DNA from: Bradyrhizobium sp. JYMT SZCCT0180
Lineage (GTDB): Bacteria; Pseudomonadota; Alphaproteobacteria; Rhizobiales; Xanthobacteraceae
Length of the DNA: 64,000 nucleotides
Assembly (NCBI RefSeq): GCF_018130165.1
Contig: NZ_JAFCLZ010000004.1
Coordinates: 248,001 to 312,000 of the forward strand
Direction of reading: 5' to 3'
Position 1 is the first letter of the stretch. Each line of letters starts with the position of its first letter. A program made the position numbers and the translations under genes. Below are positions 16,782 to 23,569 of this stretch, one piece after another. The notes beneath the pieces were generated by a model that saw only the letters and a list, made by a program, of their open reading frames with translations, had not been told where the DNA came from and did no database searches.

Positions 16782-18362
16782 TCACTCCAGCAACTTCCGC
16801 AATTCCGCCTTCGCGACCTTCTCCAGCGTCGAGCGCGGCATCTCGTCGACAAAAATGATCTCGCGCGGCACCTTGAAGTCGGCCAGCGCATTGCGACAGG
16901 CCGCCATCACATTGTGCTGCAGTTCGGCCGGCGCGGCCGCGACGCCCTCCAGCGGAATGATGAACACGACCGGCACCTCGTCCAGCATCGGATGCTTCTT
17001 CGCCACCACTGCGGCCTCGCGCACCCCGGGCACCAGCGCGACCACCTGTTCGATCTCGGACGCCGCGACGTTCTCGCCGCCGACCTTCAGCATGTCCTTG
17101 GCGCGGTCGCCGAACTTGATGAAGCCGCCCTCCAGCAGCGTGACTCGGTCGCCGGTGATGAAATAGCCGTGCTCGTCAAAACTCTCGCGCGTCGCCTTGT
17201 CGTTGTGCAGATACTCTGAAAACAATGACAGGCCGGGAATGCCCTTGATCAGGAGATTGCCGGTGTCGCCGACCTGCGCTGGTGAACCGTCGTCATCGGT
17301 AATGCGGATCTCGTATTCCGGAGCCGCACGGCCGATCGACATCGGCGTATTGGGCTGATCGACCTCGCCGACGATGCCATGGGTGATGGTCTCAGTCATG
17401 CCCCACCAGCCGATGGTCTTGACGCCGAAGGCAGCGAAAGGCGGCGGATCGTTCACCGCCGTGCCCCAGAGCCGGAATTTGTGATGCTTCGGAATCTCGT
17501 GCTCCAGCAGCGCCTTCAGGCAGAACGGGATCGTCGAGGTCCAGGTGCAGCCATGTTCCAGCGCGACGTTCCAGAACCGGCTCGCGGAAAACCGCGGCTG
17601 GATCACGCAGGTTGCGCCGACCCACAGCGAAGCCAGCATCGAGTAGGCCAGCGCGTTGGTGTGGAACAGCGGCAGATAGGTCTGGTGCACGTCGCCCTGA
17701 TGCAGATCCTCATGGGCGGCGTTGATCTTGCCGCCCCACAGCGCGTTGGCATGCGTCCACAGCACCGCCTTCGGGCGCGACGTGGTGCCGGAGGTATATT
17801 GCACGCTGCAGGGCGCGAGCGGGTCGGTGGCGCGGCGCGGCCGGTCGGCGCTGTCGGCAAACAACGATTCGAAACTGTCGCCGCGCGCGGCGCCCTGCGC
17901 CGGCACGGCGCCGGCGTCATGCGAGATCACCGCGATCCAGCGCAGATCGCGGCAATGGGCCGAGATCAATTCGGCATAGGCCGGCTGGGTGATTGCGGCG
18001 ACCGCGCCGCAATGGCCGGCGAAATATTTCATTTCGGCGGCGGCCGAGCGGGTGTTGGTGGTGACGGCGATGGCGCCGAGTTCGACGCAGGCAAACCACG
18101 CCAGCATCGCTTCGATGCAATTGTCGAGATGAACAAGCACATAGTCGCCGGGCTTGATGCCGCGCTTGACCAGGCCCGCCGCCAGCGCGCCGACGCGTTC
18201 GTGAAATTCGCCGTAGGACCAGCTCCGCGCCGGGGCCTCGAACGGCGCCCAGATCAGGAACGGATGATCGCGGCGGCTCTCGGCCCGCATCCGCAGCAGC
18301 CACGGCACGTCGAGGCCGGCGAATGGTCCGACAATTCCCGGCGCTGCCTGTGAAATAGACAT
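16782..18362 (-). CDS. AMP-dependent acyl-CoA synthetase/ligase
   Basis: The 526-residue protein starts at the ATG at 18362 with GGGAGGAC upstream. The ANL-family motifs are in order: the P-loop YTSGTTSRPKAVLWTH (about residue 180), WWGMTETITHG (A5), YFITGDRVTLLEGGFIKFGDRAKD with the adenylate-binding Asp, and LEKVAKAELRKLL with the A10 Lys. Such enzymes activate a carboxylate as acyl-AMP and pass it to CoA. The sequence resembles crotonobetaine/carnitine- and cyclohexanecarboxylate-type ligases rather than long-chain FadD. A VOC dioxygenase-fold protein lies just upstream on the same strand. The substrate is not inferable. Confidence 0.9.
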   Translation of the reverse strand: MSISQAAPGIVGPFAGLDVPWLLRMRAESRRDHPFLIWAPFEAPARSWSYGEFHERVGALAAGLVKRGIKPGDYVLVHLDNCIEAMLAWFACVELGAIAVTTNTRSAAAEMKYFAGHCGAVAAITQPAYAELISAHCRDLRWIAVISHDAGAVPAQGAARGDSFESLFADSADRPRRATDPLAPCSVQYTSGTTSRPKAVLWTHANALWGGKINAAHEDLHQGDVHQTYLPLFHTNALAYSMLASLWVGATCVIQPRFSASRFWNVALEHGCTWTSTIPFCLKALLEHEIPKHHKFRLWGTAVNDPPPFAAFGVKTIGWWGMTETITHGIVGEVDQPNTPMSIGRAAPEYEIRITDDDGSPAQVGDTGNLLIKGIPGLSLFSEYLHNDKATRESFDEHGYFITGDRVTLLEGGFIKFGDRAKDMLKVGGENVAASEIEQVVALVPGVREAAVVAKKHPMLDEVPVVFIIPLEGVAAAPAELQHNVMAACRNALADFKVPREIIFVDEMPRSTLEKVAKAELRKLLE

Positions 18363-18485
18363 ATGTCCTCCCGGTGCAGCTGGCCGCTGCCTGGTTATTG
18401 CTTGGGAGCAGTTCTGCCATTGGATCGGGCGGTGCGCAAATTGTTGAAGCTCGTCATGCCCGGCCATGACGGAAACAGCGGTGCC

Positions 18486-18905
18486 TTACGCCGCACCATC
18501 CTCATACGACGAAATCTCGATCAAGCTCCCGTCCGGATCCCGGCAATAGACCGAACGCAGCGTGCCGCGCGCGCCCTGTTTGGCGACCGGGCCTTCCTCG
18601 ATCGCGACGCCGTTGGCCTTGAGGTGCGCGACCACCTGGTCCGGCGTGCTCGCGGTCAGGAAACACAGATCGTCGCTGCCGACGGTTTCATGATCGGCGG
18701 TGAACCATTCGACCTTGTCGGCATCGCGCGGCCGCACGTTGATCTTCTGGTTCCCGAACACCAGCGATGTCCGCGGCGTTTTGCCCGGGCCCGGATCGAA
18801 CACCCTGATCTCCATGCCGAGGATGCTCCGGTACCACTCGGCGGTGCGCGCCACGTCGGAGACATTGATCACGAGATGATCGAGCGCATTCACCTTGACG
18901 GACAT
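18486..18905 (-). CDS. VOC (glyoxalase/bleomycin-resistance fold) protein
   Basis: The 139-residue product shows one paired beta-alpha-beta-beta-beta unit: LDHLVINVSDVARTAEWYRSIL with a metal-ligand His at about residue 10, KINVRPRDAD, then LCFLTASTPDQVVAHLKANG and YCRDPDGSLIEISSY with a C-terminal Glu ligand. VOC proteins isomerise, dioxygenate or simply bind small molecules, often as dimers around a divalent metal. AAGGAT precedes the ATG. It lies 120 bp upstream of the acyl-CoA synthetase gene on the same strand and may be co-transcribed. Confidence 0.87.
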   Translation of the reverse strand: MSVKVNALDHLVINVSDVARTAEWYRSILGMEIRVFDPGPGKTPRTSLVFGNQKINVRPRDADKVEWFTADHETVGSDDLCFLTASTPDQVVAHLKANGVAIEEGPVAKQGARGTLRSVYCRDPDGSLIEISSYEDGAA

Positions 18906-19002
18906 GCCTAATCCTTTGGTCGCGCCTTGAGGGCGTTGCGTCGCACTGGTCGCATGGATGTTTGTTTGTTACAACGCGGCCCTTGCCCAGTTCAATAGAA
19001 AC

Positions 19003-19022
19003 GGCCCGGGTGAACCCGGGCC
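19003..19022 (+). promoter_or_regulatory. Perfect 8-bp stem hairpin in the leader of the second Bug gene
   Basis: GGCCCGGG and CCCGGGCC flank a TGAA tetraloop, and the AGGGAGAA ribosome-binding site begins four bases later, before the ATG at 19040. There is no T-run on the plus strand, so this is not a standard terminator. A stem so close to the Shine-Dalgarno could influence initiation or mRNA stability. Confidence 0.55.
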
Positions 19023-19039
19023 CCCAGGGAGAATAACTC

Positions 19040-20017
19040 ATGATTTCACGCCGTACCGCGATCTGCCTGACGGCAATCGGCCTTTCGATGACCGCTTCGA
19101 TCGGCACTGCCGTGGCGGCGGATTATCCGACGCGGCCGGTCAAGTGGGTGGTCGGATATCCGCCCGGCGGCGCCACCGACATCATTGCACGCCTGCTCGG
19201 CCAGCGGCTGTCGGAGCGGCTTGGCCAGCAATTCGTGATCGAAAACAAGCCCGGCGCCGGCAACAACATCGCCACCGAATCGGTGATCAACGCCGAACCG
19301 GACGGCTACACGCTTCTGCTGGTCAATCCGGCGAACTACATCAACGCATCGCTGTACGCCAACCTGAAATTCAACGTCGTGCGCGACATCGCGCCGGTCG
19401 CGGCGTTCAATCGCGTGCCGAACGTGATGACGGTCAACAACAACGTGCCGGCAAAGACGGTTGCCGAGTTCATCGCCTATGTGAAGGCCAACCCGGGCAA
19501 GGTGAACCTGGCGTCATCGGGCAACGGCACCTCGGTGCATCTGTCCGGCGAAATGTTCATGATGATGTCGGGCGCCAAGATGCAGCACGTGCCCTACCGC
19601 GGCGCTGCGCCTGCGATCACCGACCTGCTCGGCGGCCAGGTTCAGGTGATCTTCGACAACATGCCCTCGATCCTGCAGCACATCCGTGCCGGTTCGCTGC
19701 GCGCGCTGGCGGTGACCTCGACGGTACGGTCCGGGCTACTGCCCGACGTGCCTGTTCTCGCCGACACCATTCCGGGCTACGAGGCGAGCGCGCTGTTCGG
19801 CATGGGGGTTCCGAAGAACACGCCCAAGGAAATCATCGAGAAGCTGAACAAGGAAGTGAACGCGGTGCTGGCGGAGCCGGCGATCAAGGCGAAGCTGATC
19901 GATCTCGGCGGTGAGCCGCTGATCGGGCCGCCTGACGCGTTCGGCAAGATGATCGTGGAAGAAACCGAGAAGTGGAAGAAAGTGATCGACAGCGCCAATA
20001 TCGAGAAGGTGCAGTAA
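19040..20017 (+). CDS. Bug/TctC-family periplasmic solute-binding protein
   Basis: The 325-residue protein has a basic-hydrophobic signal peptide (MISRRTAICLTAIGLSM ... AVAADYPTRP) and the Bug hallmarks VKWVVGYPPGGATDIIAR, VIENKPGAGNNIATESV, HVPYRGAAPAITDLLGG and LPDVPVLADTIPGYE. It is a paralogue of the protein at 4460-5467 but not a recent duplicate, since the sequences differ through most of the core. As there, no membrane TctAB genes are adjacent. It begins just after a hairpin in the leader. Its likely role is high-affinity capture of an organic acid in the periplasm. Confidence 0.92.
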   Translation: MISRRTAICLTAIGLSMTASIGTAVAADYPTRPVKWVVGYPPGGATDIIARLLGQRLSERLGQQFVIENKPGAGNNIATESVINAEPDGYTLLLVNPANYINASLYANLKFNVVRDIAPVAAFNRVPNVMTVNNNVPAKTVAEFIAYVKANPGKVNLASSGNGTSVHLSGEMFMMMSGAKMQHVPYRGAAPAITDLLGGQVQVIFDNMPSILQHIRAGSLRALAVTSTVRSGLLPDVPVLADTIPGYEASALFGMGVPKNTPKEIIEKLNKEVNAVLAEPAIKAKLIDLGGEPLIGPPDAFGKMIVEETEKWKKVIDSANIEKVQ

Positions 20018-20109
20018 CGCGCCTCTCGGGAACCTTCTCCGGGTCGCGAGGTTTTGAACCTGAGGCGACCCGGTGACGCGGTATGATTGCCGTGGAGGAG
20101 GACTCGATC

Positions 20110-20367
20110 ATGCGCAACGCGAAACTGGCCATGTTGGTTTTTCTGGCGGCGGGATCGGCCACGATGGCTGGCCCGACCCCCGCCGCCGCCTACGATTACC
20201 CCTATTGCGTTCAGGGCCGGGGCGTCGGCATTCCCGGCGACTGTTCTTACCAGACCTATCAGCAGTGCATGGCCTCGGCGGCCGGGCGCGGCGTTTATTG
20301 CAACGTCAATCCGCGCGCGGCGTTGAACCAGCAGCCGCGGCGCGGCCGGGTCTATCGGGATTACTGA
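20110..20367 (+). CDS. DUF3551 small secreted protein
   Basis: The 85-residue product has a signal peptide (MRNAKLAMLVFLAAGSATMA...AAAYDYPYC) and the DUF3551 pattern: YCVQGRGVGIPGDCSYQTY, QCMASAAGRGVYCNVNP and a basic C-terminus. The four Cys residues probably form two disulfides in the periplasm. The family is nearly confined to Bradyrhizobiaceae and occurs in many copies; its function is unknown. The ATG at 20110 is preferred over an in-frame upstream one because GGAGGAGG lies eight bases before it. Confidence 0.87.
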   Translation: MRNAKLAMLVFLAAGSATMAGPTPAAAYDYPYCVQGRGVGIPGDCSYQTYQQCMASAAGRGVYCNVNPRAALNQQPRRGRVYRDY

Positions 20368-20383
20368 TCAGGAAAATCAGCAG

Positions 20384-20407
20384 CAGGCGCTTGACGCCTG
20401 ATCTTTT
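20384..20407 (+). terminator. Possible intrinsic terminator after the DUF3551 gene
   Basis: CAGGCG (20384-20389) and CGCCTG (20395-20400) form a short stem with a five-base loop, followed by ATCTTTT. The T-run is only four bases, so strength is modest. It sits immediately before the ArsR operator. Confidence 0.5.
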
Positions 20408-20413
20408 GCGCAT

Positions 20414-20437
20414 ATACTAAACCATATGGTTAAGTAT
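20414..20437. promoter_or_regulatory. 24-bp near-perfect palindrome over the ArsR start codon, probable operator
   Basis: The left half is ATACTAAACCAT and the right half ATGGTTAAGTAT; they are complementary except for one A/A pair at the sixth base from each end. The centre is CCATATGG and includes the ATG at 20426-20428. The dyad fits an ArsR-type winged-helix dimer, and its place on the start codon suggests autorepression at initiation. Confidence 0.7.
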
Positions 20438-20893
20438 CAAGAAGACGTCCTGGACCGCACCTTCGCAGCCCTCGCCGATCCGACGAGGCGCGCACTGGTG
20501 GCGCGGCTCGGCGACCGCGAAAGCCTTTCCGTGAGCGAACTGGCGCAGCCCTTTGCGATGTCGCTGCCCGCGATCATGAAGCATCTCGACGTGTTGTCGG
20601 ATGCCGGCCTGATCGCACGCGAAAAGACCGGCCGCACCGTGGCGTGCCGGTTGACCGCCAAGCCTATGGAGCAGGCGATGGACTGGTTGAACCGCTACCA
20701 GCGCTTCTGGTCCGATAATCTCGACCGTCTTGCAGCTTTTGTGGAGGAAGACCCATGGCCACCCAGTCAAGCATCCAGCCAGATTCTCGCCGCGACACCG
20801 GTCCCGCAACCAGCCCAAGCCTCACCCTCAAGCGTCGTATCAATGCGGCGCCGGCGAAAATCTACGCCGCGTGGACCGACCCGGAAAAACTAG
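20426..20893 (+). CDS. ArsR-family transcriptional repressor
   Basis: Residues 1-100 are a winged-helix domain: VLDRTFAALADPTRRALVAR, then SVSELAQPFAMSLPAIMKHL (recognition helix) and SDAGLIAREKTGRTVACRLT. It belongs to the subgroup that controls SRPBCC/AHSA1 genes and lacks the metal-binding CxC of ArsR sensors, so the inducer is probably not arsenite. The frame continues 139 bases into the next gene, giving a 45-residue Pro/Ser/Arg-rich tail after FVEEDPWPPS; homologues normally stop around there. It is the first gene of an operon with SRPBCC, DUF899 and DUF1428 genes. Confidence 0.88.
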   Translation: MVKYQEDVLDRTFAALADPTRRALVARLGDRESLSVSELAQPFAMSLPAIMKHLDVLSDAGLIAREKTGRTVACRLTAKPMEQAMDWLNRYQRFWSDNLDRLAAFVEEDPWPPSQASSQILAATPVPQPAQASPSSVVSMRRRRKSTPRGPTRKN

Positions 20894-21237
20894 CGGCGTG
20901 GTTCGGGCCCTCGAAGGTCAGGGAAGGCTCGGTGCAGGCGGAGACCGACCTGCGCGTCGGCGGCCGCTACCGCATCAGCTTCTATGCCACCGACGGCGAG
21001 TATTTTGAGGCCGGCGGCGTTTATCGCGAAATCGTGCCGAACGAGCGGCTGGTGATGAGCTGGGCCTGGCATTCGACGCCTGAACGCGAATCGCAGCTCT
21101 CCATCATGTTGAAGCCGGACGGCGCCGGCACGCTGCTGACGCTGCATCACGAGCAGTTCTTCAACGAGGCCGCGCGCGACGGCCATGAGAAGGGCTGGAC
21201 CGAATTGCTTGGCAAGCTCGAACAATTTGTCAGTTGA
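20755..21237 (+). CDS. SRPBCC (AHSA1/START-like) domain protein
   Basis: The 160-residue protein has an N-terminal polar leader of about 22 residues, then the AHSA1 pattern: TLKRRINAAPAKIYAAWTDP, LAAWFGPSKVREGSVQAE, GGRYRISFYATDGEYFEAGG and the C-terminal helix HEKGWTELLGKLEQFV. The fold is a deep hydrophobic cavity that binds lipid-like or aromatic ligands. The start overlaps the ArsR reading frame by 139 bases; the first codons are weakly conserved in the family, so an internal start is possible, but the ATG at 20755 follows GGAGGAAGACCC. Pairing with ArsR is very common. Confidence 0.9.
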   Translation: MATQSSIQPDSRRDTGPATSPSLTLKRRINAAPAKIYAAWTDPEKLAAWFGPSKVREGSVQAETDLRVGGRYRISFYATDGEYFEAGGVYREIVPNERLVMSWAWHSTPERESQLSIMLKPDGAGTLLTLHHEQFFNEAARDGHEKGWTELLGKLEQFVS

Positions 21238-21260
21238 ACCTTCAACGCAGGAAGCTGCCC

Positions 21261-21997
21261 ATGCAGCCGCATAATGTCGTCTCGCGCGAAGCGTGGATCG
21301 CCGCGCGCAAATCCCATCTTGCGCATGAGAAGGAGCTGACGCAGGCGCGCGAGCGCTTGAGCGAGGAACGTCGCGCGTTGCCCTGGGTCAAGGTCGACGA
21401 GGACTATGTGTTCGACGGGCCCGGCGGCCGGATGACGCTGGCCGAGCTGTTCCAGGGGCGTCGCCAGCTCGTGGTGCAGCATTTCATGTTCGCGCCGGAC
21501 TGGAGCGAAGGCTGCAAGCACTGCTCGTTCTGGGCCGATGGATTTGAGCGCATCATTCCGCATCTTGCCGCGCGCGACACCACGCTGGTCGCGATCTCGC
21601 GGGCGCCGGTTGAAAAACTCGCCGCGTTCAAGGCGCGGATGGGCTGGACCTTCGACTGGCTGTCGTGGGGGGTAACGATTTCAACTACGATTACGAGGTG
21701 TCGTTCACGCCGGAGGCGCTCAACTCAGGCGACGACAAGTACAATTTCGGAACCACCCGCATCGGCATGGAGGAAGCGCCCGGAATCAGCGTGTTCTATC
21801 GCGACGAGGTCGAGAACATCTTCCACACCTATTCGTGTTTCGCGCGCGGCCTCGACATGATGAGCGCCACCTATCATTATCTCGACCTGACGCCGCTCGG
21901 TCGTCACGAGGAGGATCTGCCATACCCGATGGACTGGGTGCGGCTACGTGACCAATACACACCGGTGCCGGTTCAGGCATCCTGCTGCCACTCCTAA
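21261..21997 (+). pseudogene. DUF899 (thioredoxin-like) protein gene with a one-base frameshift
   Basis: From the ATG at 21261 the frame reads MQPHNVVSREAWIAARKSHL, WVKVDEDYVFDGPGGRMTL, FMFAPDWSEGCKHCSFWADG and MGWTFDWLS, then turns to nonsense. The next frame continues the family as GGNDFNYDYEVSFTPE, FHTYSCFARGLDMMSATYHY and GRHEEDLPYPMDWVRLRDQY. The junction is TCGTGGGGGG at 21663-21672; one missing base between T21666 and the G-run restores WLSSGGNDFNYD. DUF899 proteins are thioredoxin-fold relatives with a CxxC-like site, here CKHC. Everything else looks intact, so this is either a very recent loss or a sequencing error beside a homopolymer. Confidence 0.85.
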
Positions 21998-22000
21998 CAG

Positions 22001-22030
22001 AAGTCGTCGCTTGCGTTCCTCGCAATGACG
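22001..22030. repeat. Half copy of the 'gtcattgcgag' repeat family
   Basis: GAAGTCGTCGCTTGCG followed by TTCCTCGCAATGACG matches only the right arm of the elements at 10704, 40791 and 44387. It lies between the DUF899 and DUF1428 genes, inside a presumed operon. Confidence 0.65.
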
Positions 22031-22055
22031 CGAACAAACAGAGGGAACAAAACCT

Positions 22056-22418
22056 ATGGCCTATGTCGACGGATTCATCGTCGCAGTTCCAAAGAAGAAC
22101 ATTGCGGCCTATCGCAAGATGTCCACCAAGGCCGGCAAGATCTGGCGCGAATACGGCGCGCTGGACTACCGCGAATGGGTTGCGGATGACGTCAAGGTCG
22201 GCAAGCTCACCTCGTTTCCGCGCAGCGTCAAACAGAAGCCGGGCGAGACTGTGGTGTTCGCCTGGATCACCTACAAGTCACGCGCGCAGCGCGACAAGAT
22301 CAATGCCAAGGTGATGGCGGATCCCAGGCTCAAATCATCGATGGGCGATATGAAGTCGATGCCATTCGACCCCAAGCGGATGATCTATGGCGGTTTCGAG
22401 AGCCTGGTGAAGGTCTGA
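22056..22418 (+). CDS. DUF1428 family protein
   Basis: The 120-residue product matches DUF1428 across its length: MAYVDGFIVAVPKKNIAAYR, KIWREYGALDYREWVADDV, ETVVFAWITYKSRAQRDKIN and PFDPKRMIYGGFESLV. The fold is a dimeric ferredoxin-like alpha+beta barrel, similar to YbaA-type proteins. Function is unknown. It follows ArsR, SRPBCC and DUF899 genes on the same strand; I have seen this grouping repeatedly in alphaproteobacteria, which suggests one small regulon. Confidence 0.87.
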   Translation: MAYVDGFIVAVPKKNIAAYRKMSTKAGKIWREYGALDYREWVADDVKVGKLTSFPRSVKQKPGETVVFAWITYKSRAQRDKINAKVMADPRLKSSMGDMKSMPFDPKRMIYGGFESLVKV

Positions 22419-22513
22419 AGCCGCCGCCAAGTGTCACACGCTAATAAGCTGTTGAGGTAACCGCGCAATCGCGGCTTCGCGCATCCCGCTTGCATCTACT
22501 TTGTAACCCGGTA

Positions 22514-22532
22514 TACTTTGTGATACAAAGTA
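22514..22532. promoter_or_regulatory. 19-bp palindromic operator upstream of the membrane-protein/regulator operon
   Basis: TACTTTGT and ACAAAGTA are perfect complementary arms around a three-base centre GAT. It lies 10 bp before the ATG at 22543, so a bound protein would block the promoter or initiation. A close copy is at 23551-23569. The natural candidate ligand is the winged-helix protein encoded at 23147. Confidence 0.75.
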
Positions 22533-22542
22533 AGGGTGGGCG

Positions 22543-23160
22543 ATGCGCGACCTTGACAAGGCGTTGGCTGATATCCTGGCGATCCGCAGCCAGATTGCGG
22601 CCGGCACCGCGTTTCGCGGCTATGGTCCGGCAACGGTCGCCGCCACCGGCGGCATCGCTCTGCTGACCGCGATCCTGCAATTCCTCTGGCTCAACGATCC
22701 GACCGGGCAACCGGTCATTTTCTTTGCTGGTTGGGCGGCCGCCGCGCTGTTTTCCGGCGCGCTGATCTGGATCGAGATGCTGGCGCGCTCGCGCCGACAT
22801 CATTCGGGTCTCGCCGACGCCATGATCCAGCAGGCGTTCGAGCAATTTCTCCCGCCCGGCGTCGCCGGCCTGCTGCTGGGGATCATGCTGTGGAAGTTCG
22901 CGCCCGAAACGCTGTGGATGCTGCCGGGCCTGTGTCAGGTGCTGGTCAGCCTTGGCGTGTTCGCCTCGGTTCGCACACTGCCGCGCAGCATCGCCTTCGG
23001 CGGTGCCTGGTATTTCCTGTCGGGCTTTACGGTCCTGCTGCTCGCCAGCCAAAACCATCTGCTGTCGCCCTGGATGATGGGCGTGCCATTCGCGGTCGGG
23101 CAGCTCCTGATGGCCGCACTGCTGCATTTTGCGTCCGGAGAGAATGATGCCGAAGACTGA
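22543..23160 (+). CDS. Polytopic inner-membrane protein of unknown function
   Basis: The 205-residue protein starts MRDLDKALADILAIRSQIA, then has about five to six hydrophobic segments (around residues 30-50, 60-78, 105-122, 128-146, 150-168 and 175-195). It contains no recognised transporter signature. The downstream regulator gene overlaps its end by 14 bases, so the two are co-translated; a regulator plus membrane protein pair of this type recurs in proteobacteria. The operator just before the start indicates autoregulation of the pair. It may be a sensor or membrane-stress protein for the regulator, but that is speculation. Confidence 0.82.
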   Translation: MRDLDKALADILAIRSQIAAGTAFRGYGPATVAATGGIALLTAILQFLWLNDPTGQPVIFFAGWAAAALFSGALIWIEMLARSRRHHSGLADAMIQQAFEQFLPPGVAGLLLGIMLWKFAPETLWMLPGLCQVLVSLGVFASVRTLPRSIAFGGAWYFLSGFTVLLLASQNHLLSPWMMGVPFAVGQLLMAALLHFASGENDAED

Positions 23161-23527
23161 AGCCAACAACGCGCCGTTCTCCTATGACGGGCTCGATCGC
23201 GTGATCCACGAGAAGGCGCGGCTCGGGCTCCTGACCTCGCTGATGGCTCATCCCAAGGGATTGGCCTTCGCCGACCTCAAGCAACTCTGTGGCCTCACCG
23301 ACGGCAATCTCAGCCGGCATCTGCAGGTTCTGCAGGAGGCGGGCCTGGTCGAGGTCACCAAAGGTTACGAAGGCAACCGTCCCCACACCACCTGCCGCCT
23401 GACCAAGAGCGGCCGTCGCCGTTTCCTCGATTACCTCGCCGTGCTGGAGCGTCTGGTGCGCGACGCCGCCAAGGCCGCGGGCAAGGAAGACACCGCGATC
23501 GCCCGGCTCGGCATCCTGCCGGTCTGA
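23147..23527 (+). CDS. Winged-helix transcriptional regulator (HTH_34/MarR-like)
   Basis: The 126-residue protein has a winged-helix domain covering most of its length: LDRVIHEKARLGLLTSLMAH, then AFADLKQLCGLTDGNLSRHL as the HTH, VLQEAGLVEVTKGYEGNR and the wing HTTCRLTKSGRRRFLDYLA. This is the HTH_34 (PF13601-type) pattern. Two adjacent ATGs (23144, 23147) follow GGAG; I use the second for spacing. The gene overlaps the preceding membrane-protein gene and is followed by a uppS paralogue. Two matching palindromes, before the operon and on the uppS start, are likely its binding sites. Confidence 0.87.
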   Translation: MPKTEANNAPFSYDGLDRVIHEKARLGLLTSLMAHPKGLAFADLKQLCGLTDGNLSRHLQVLQEAGLVEVTKGYEGNRPHTTCRLTKSGRRRFLDYLAVLERLVRDAAKAAGKEDTAIARLGILPV

Positions 23528-23550
23528 CCGCCATCCCTTTTTTAGTCGGA

Positions 23551-23569
23551 GACTTTGTCGTGCAAAGTA
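23551..23569. promoter_or_regulatory. Second copy of the 19-bp operator, covering the uppS-paralogue start codon
   Basis: GACTTTGTCGTGCAAAGTA aligns without gaps with the operator at 22514-22532. Fourteen of 19 positions are identical, and ACTTTGT and CAAAGTA are conserved in full. The arms ACTTTG and CAAAGT are complementary. The GTG start codon at 23560-23562 lies in the centre, so repressor binding would cover the start of this gene. Confidence 0.7.
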
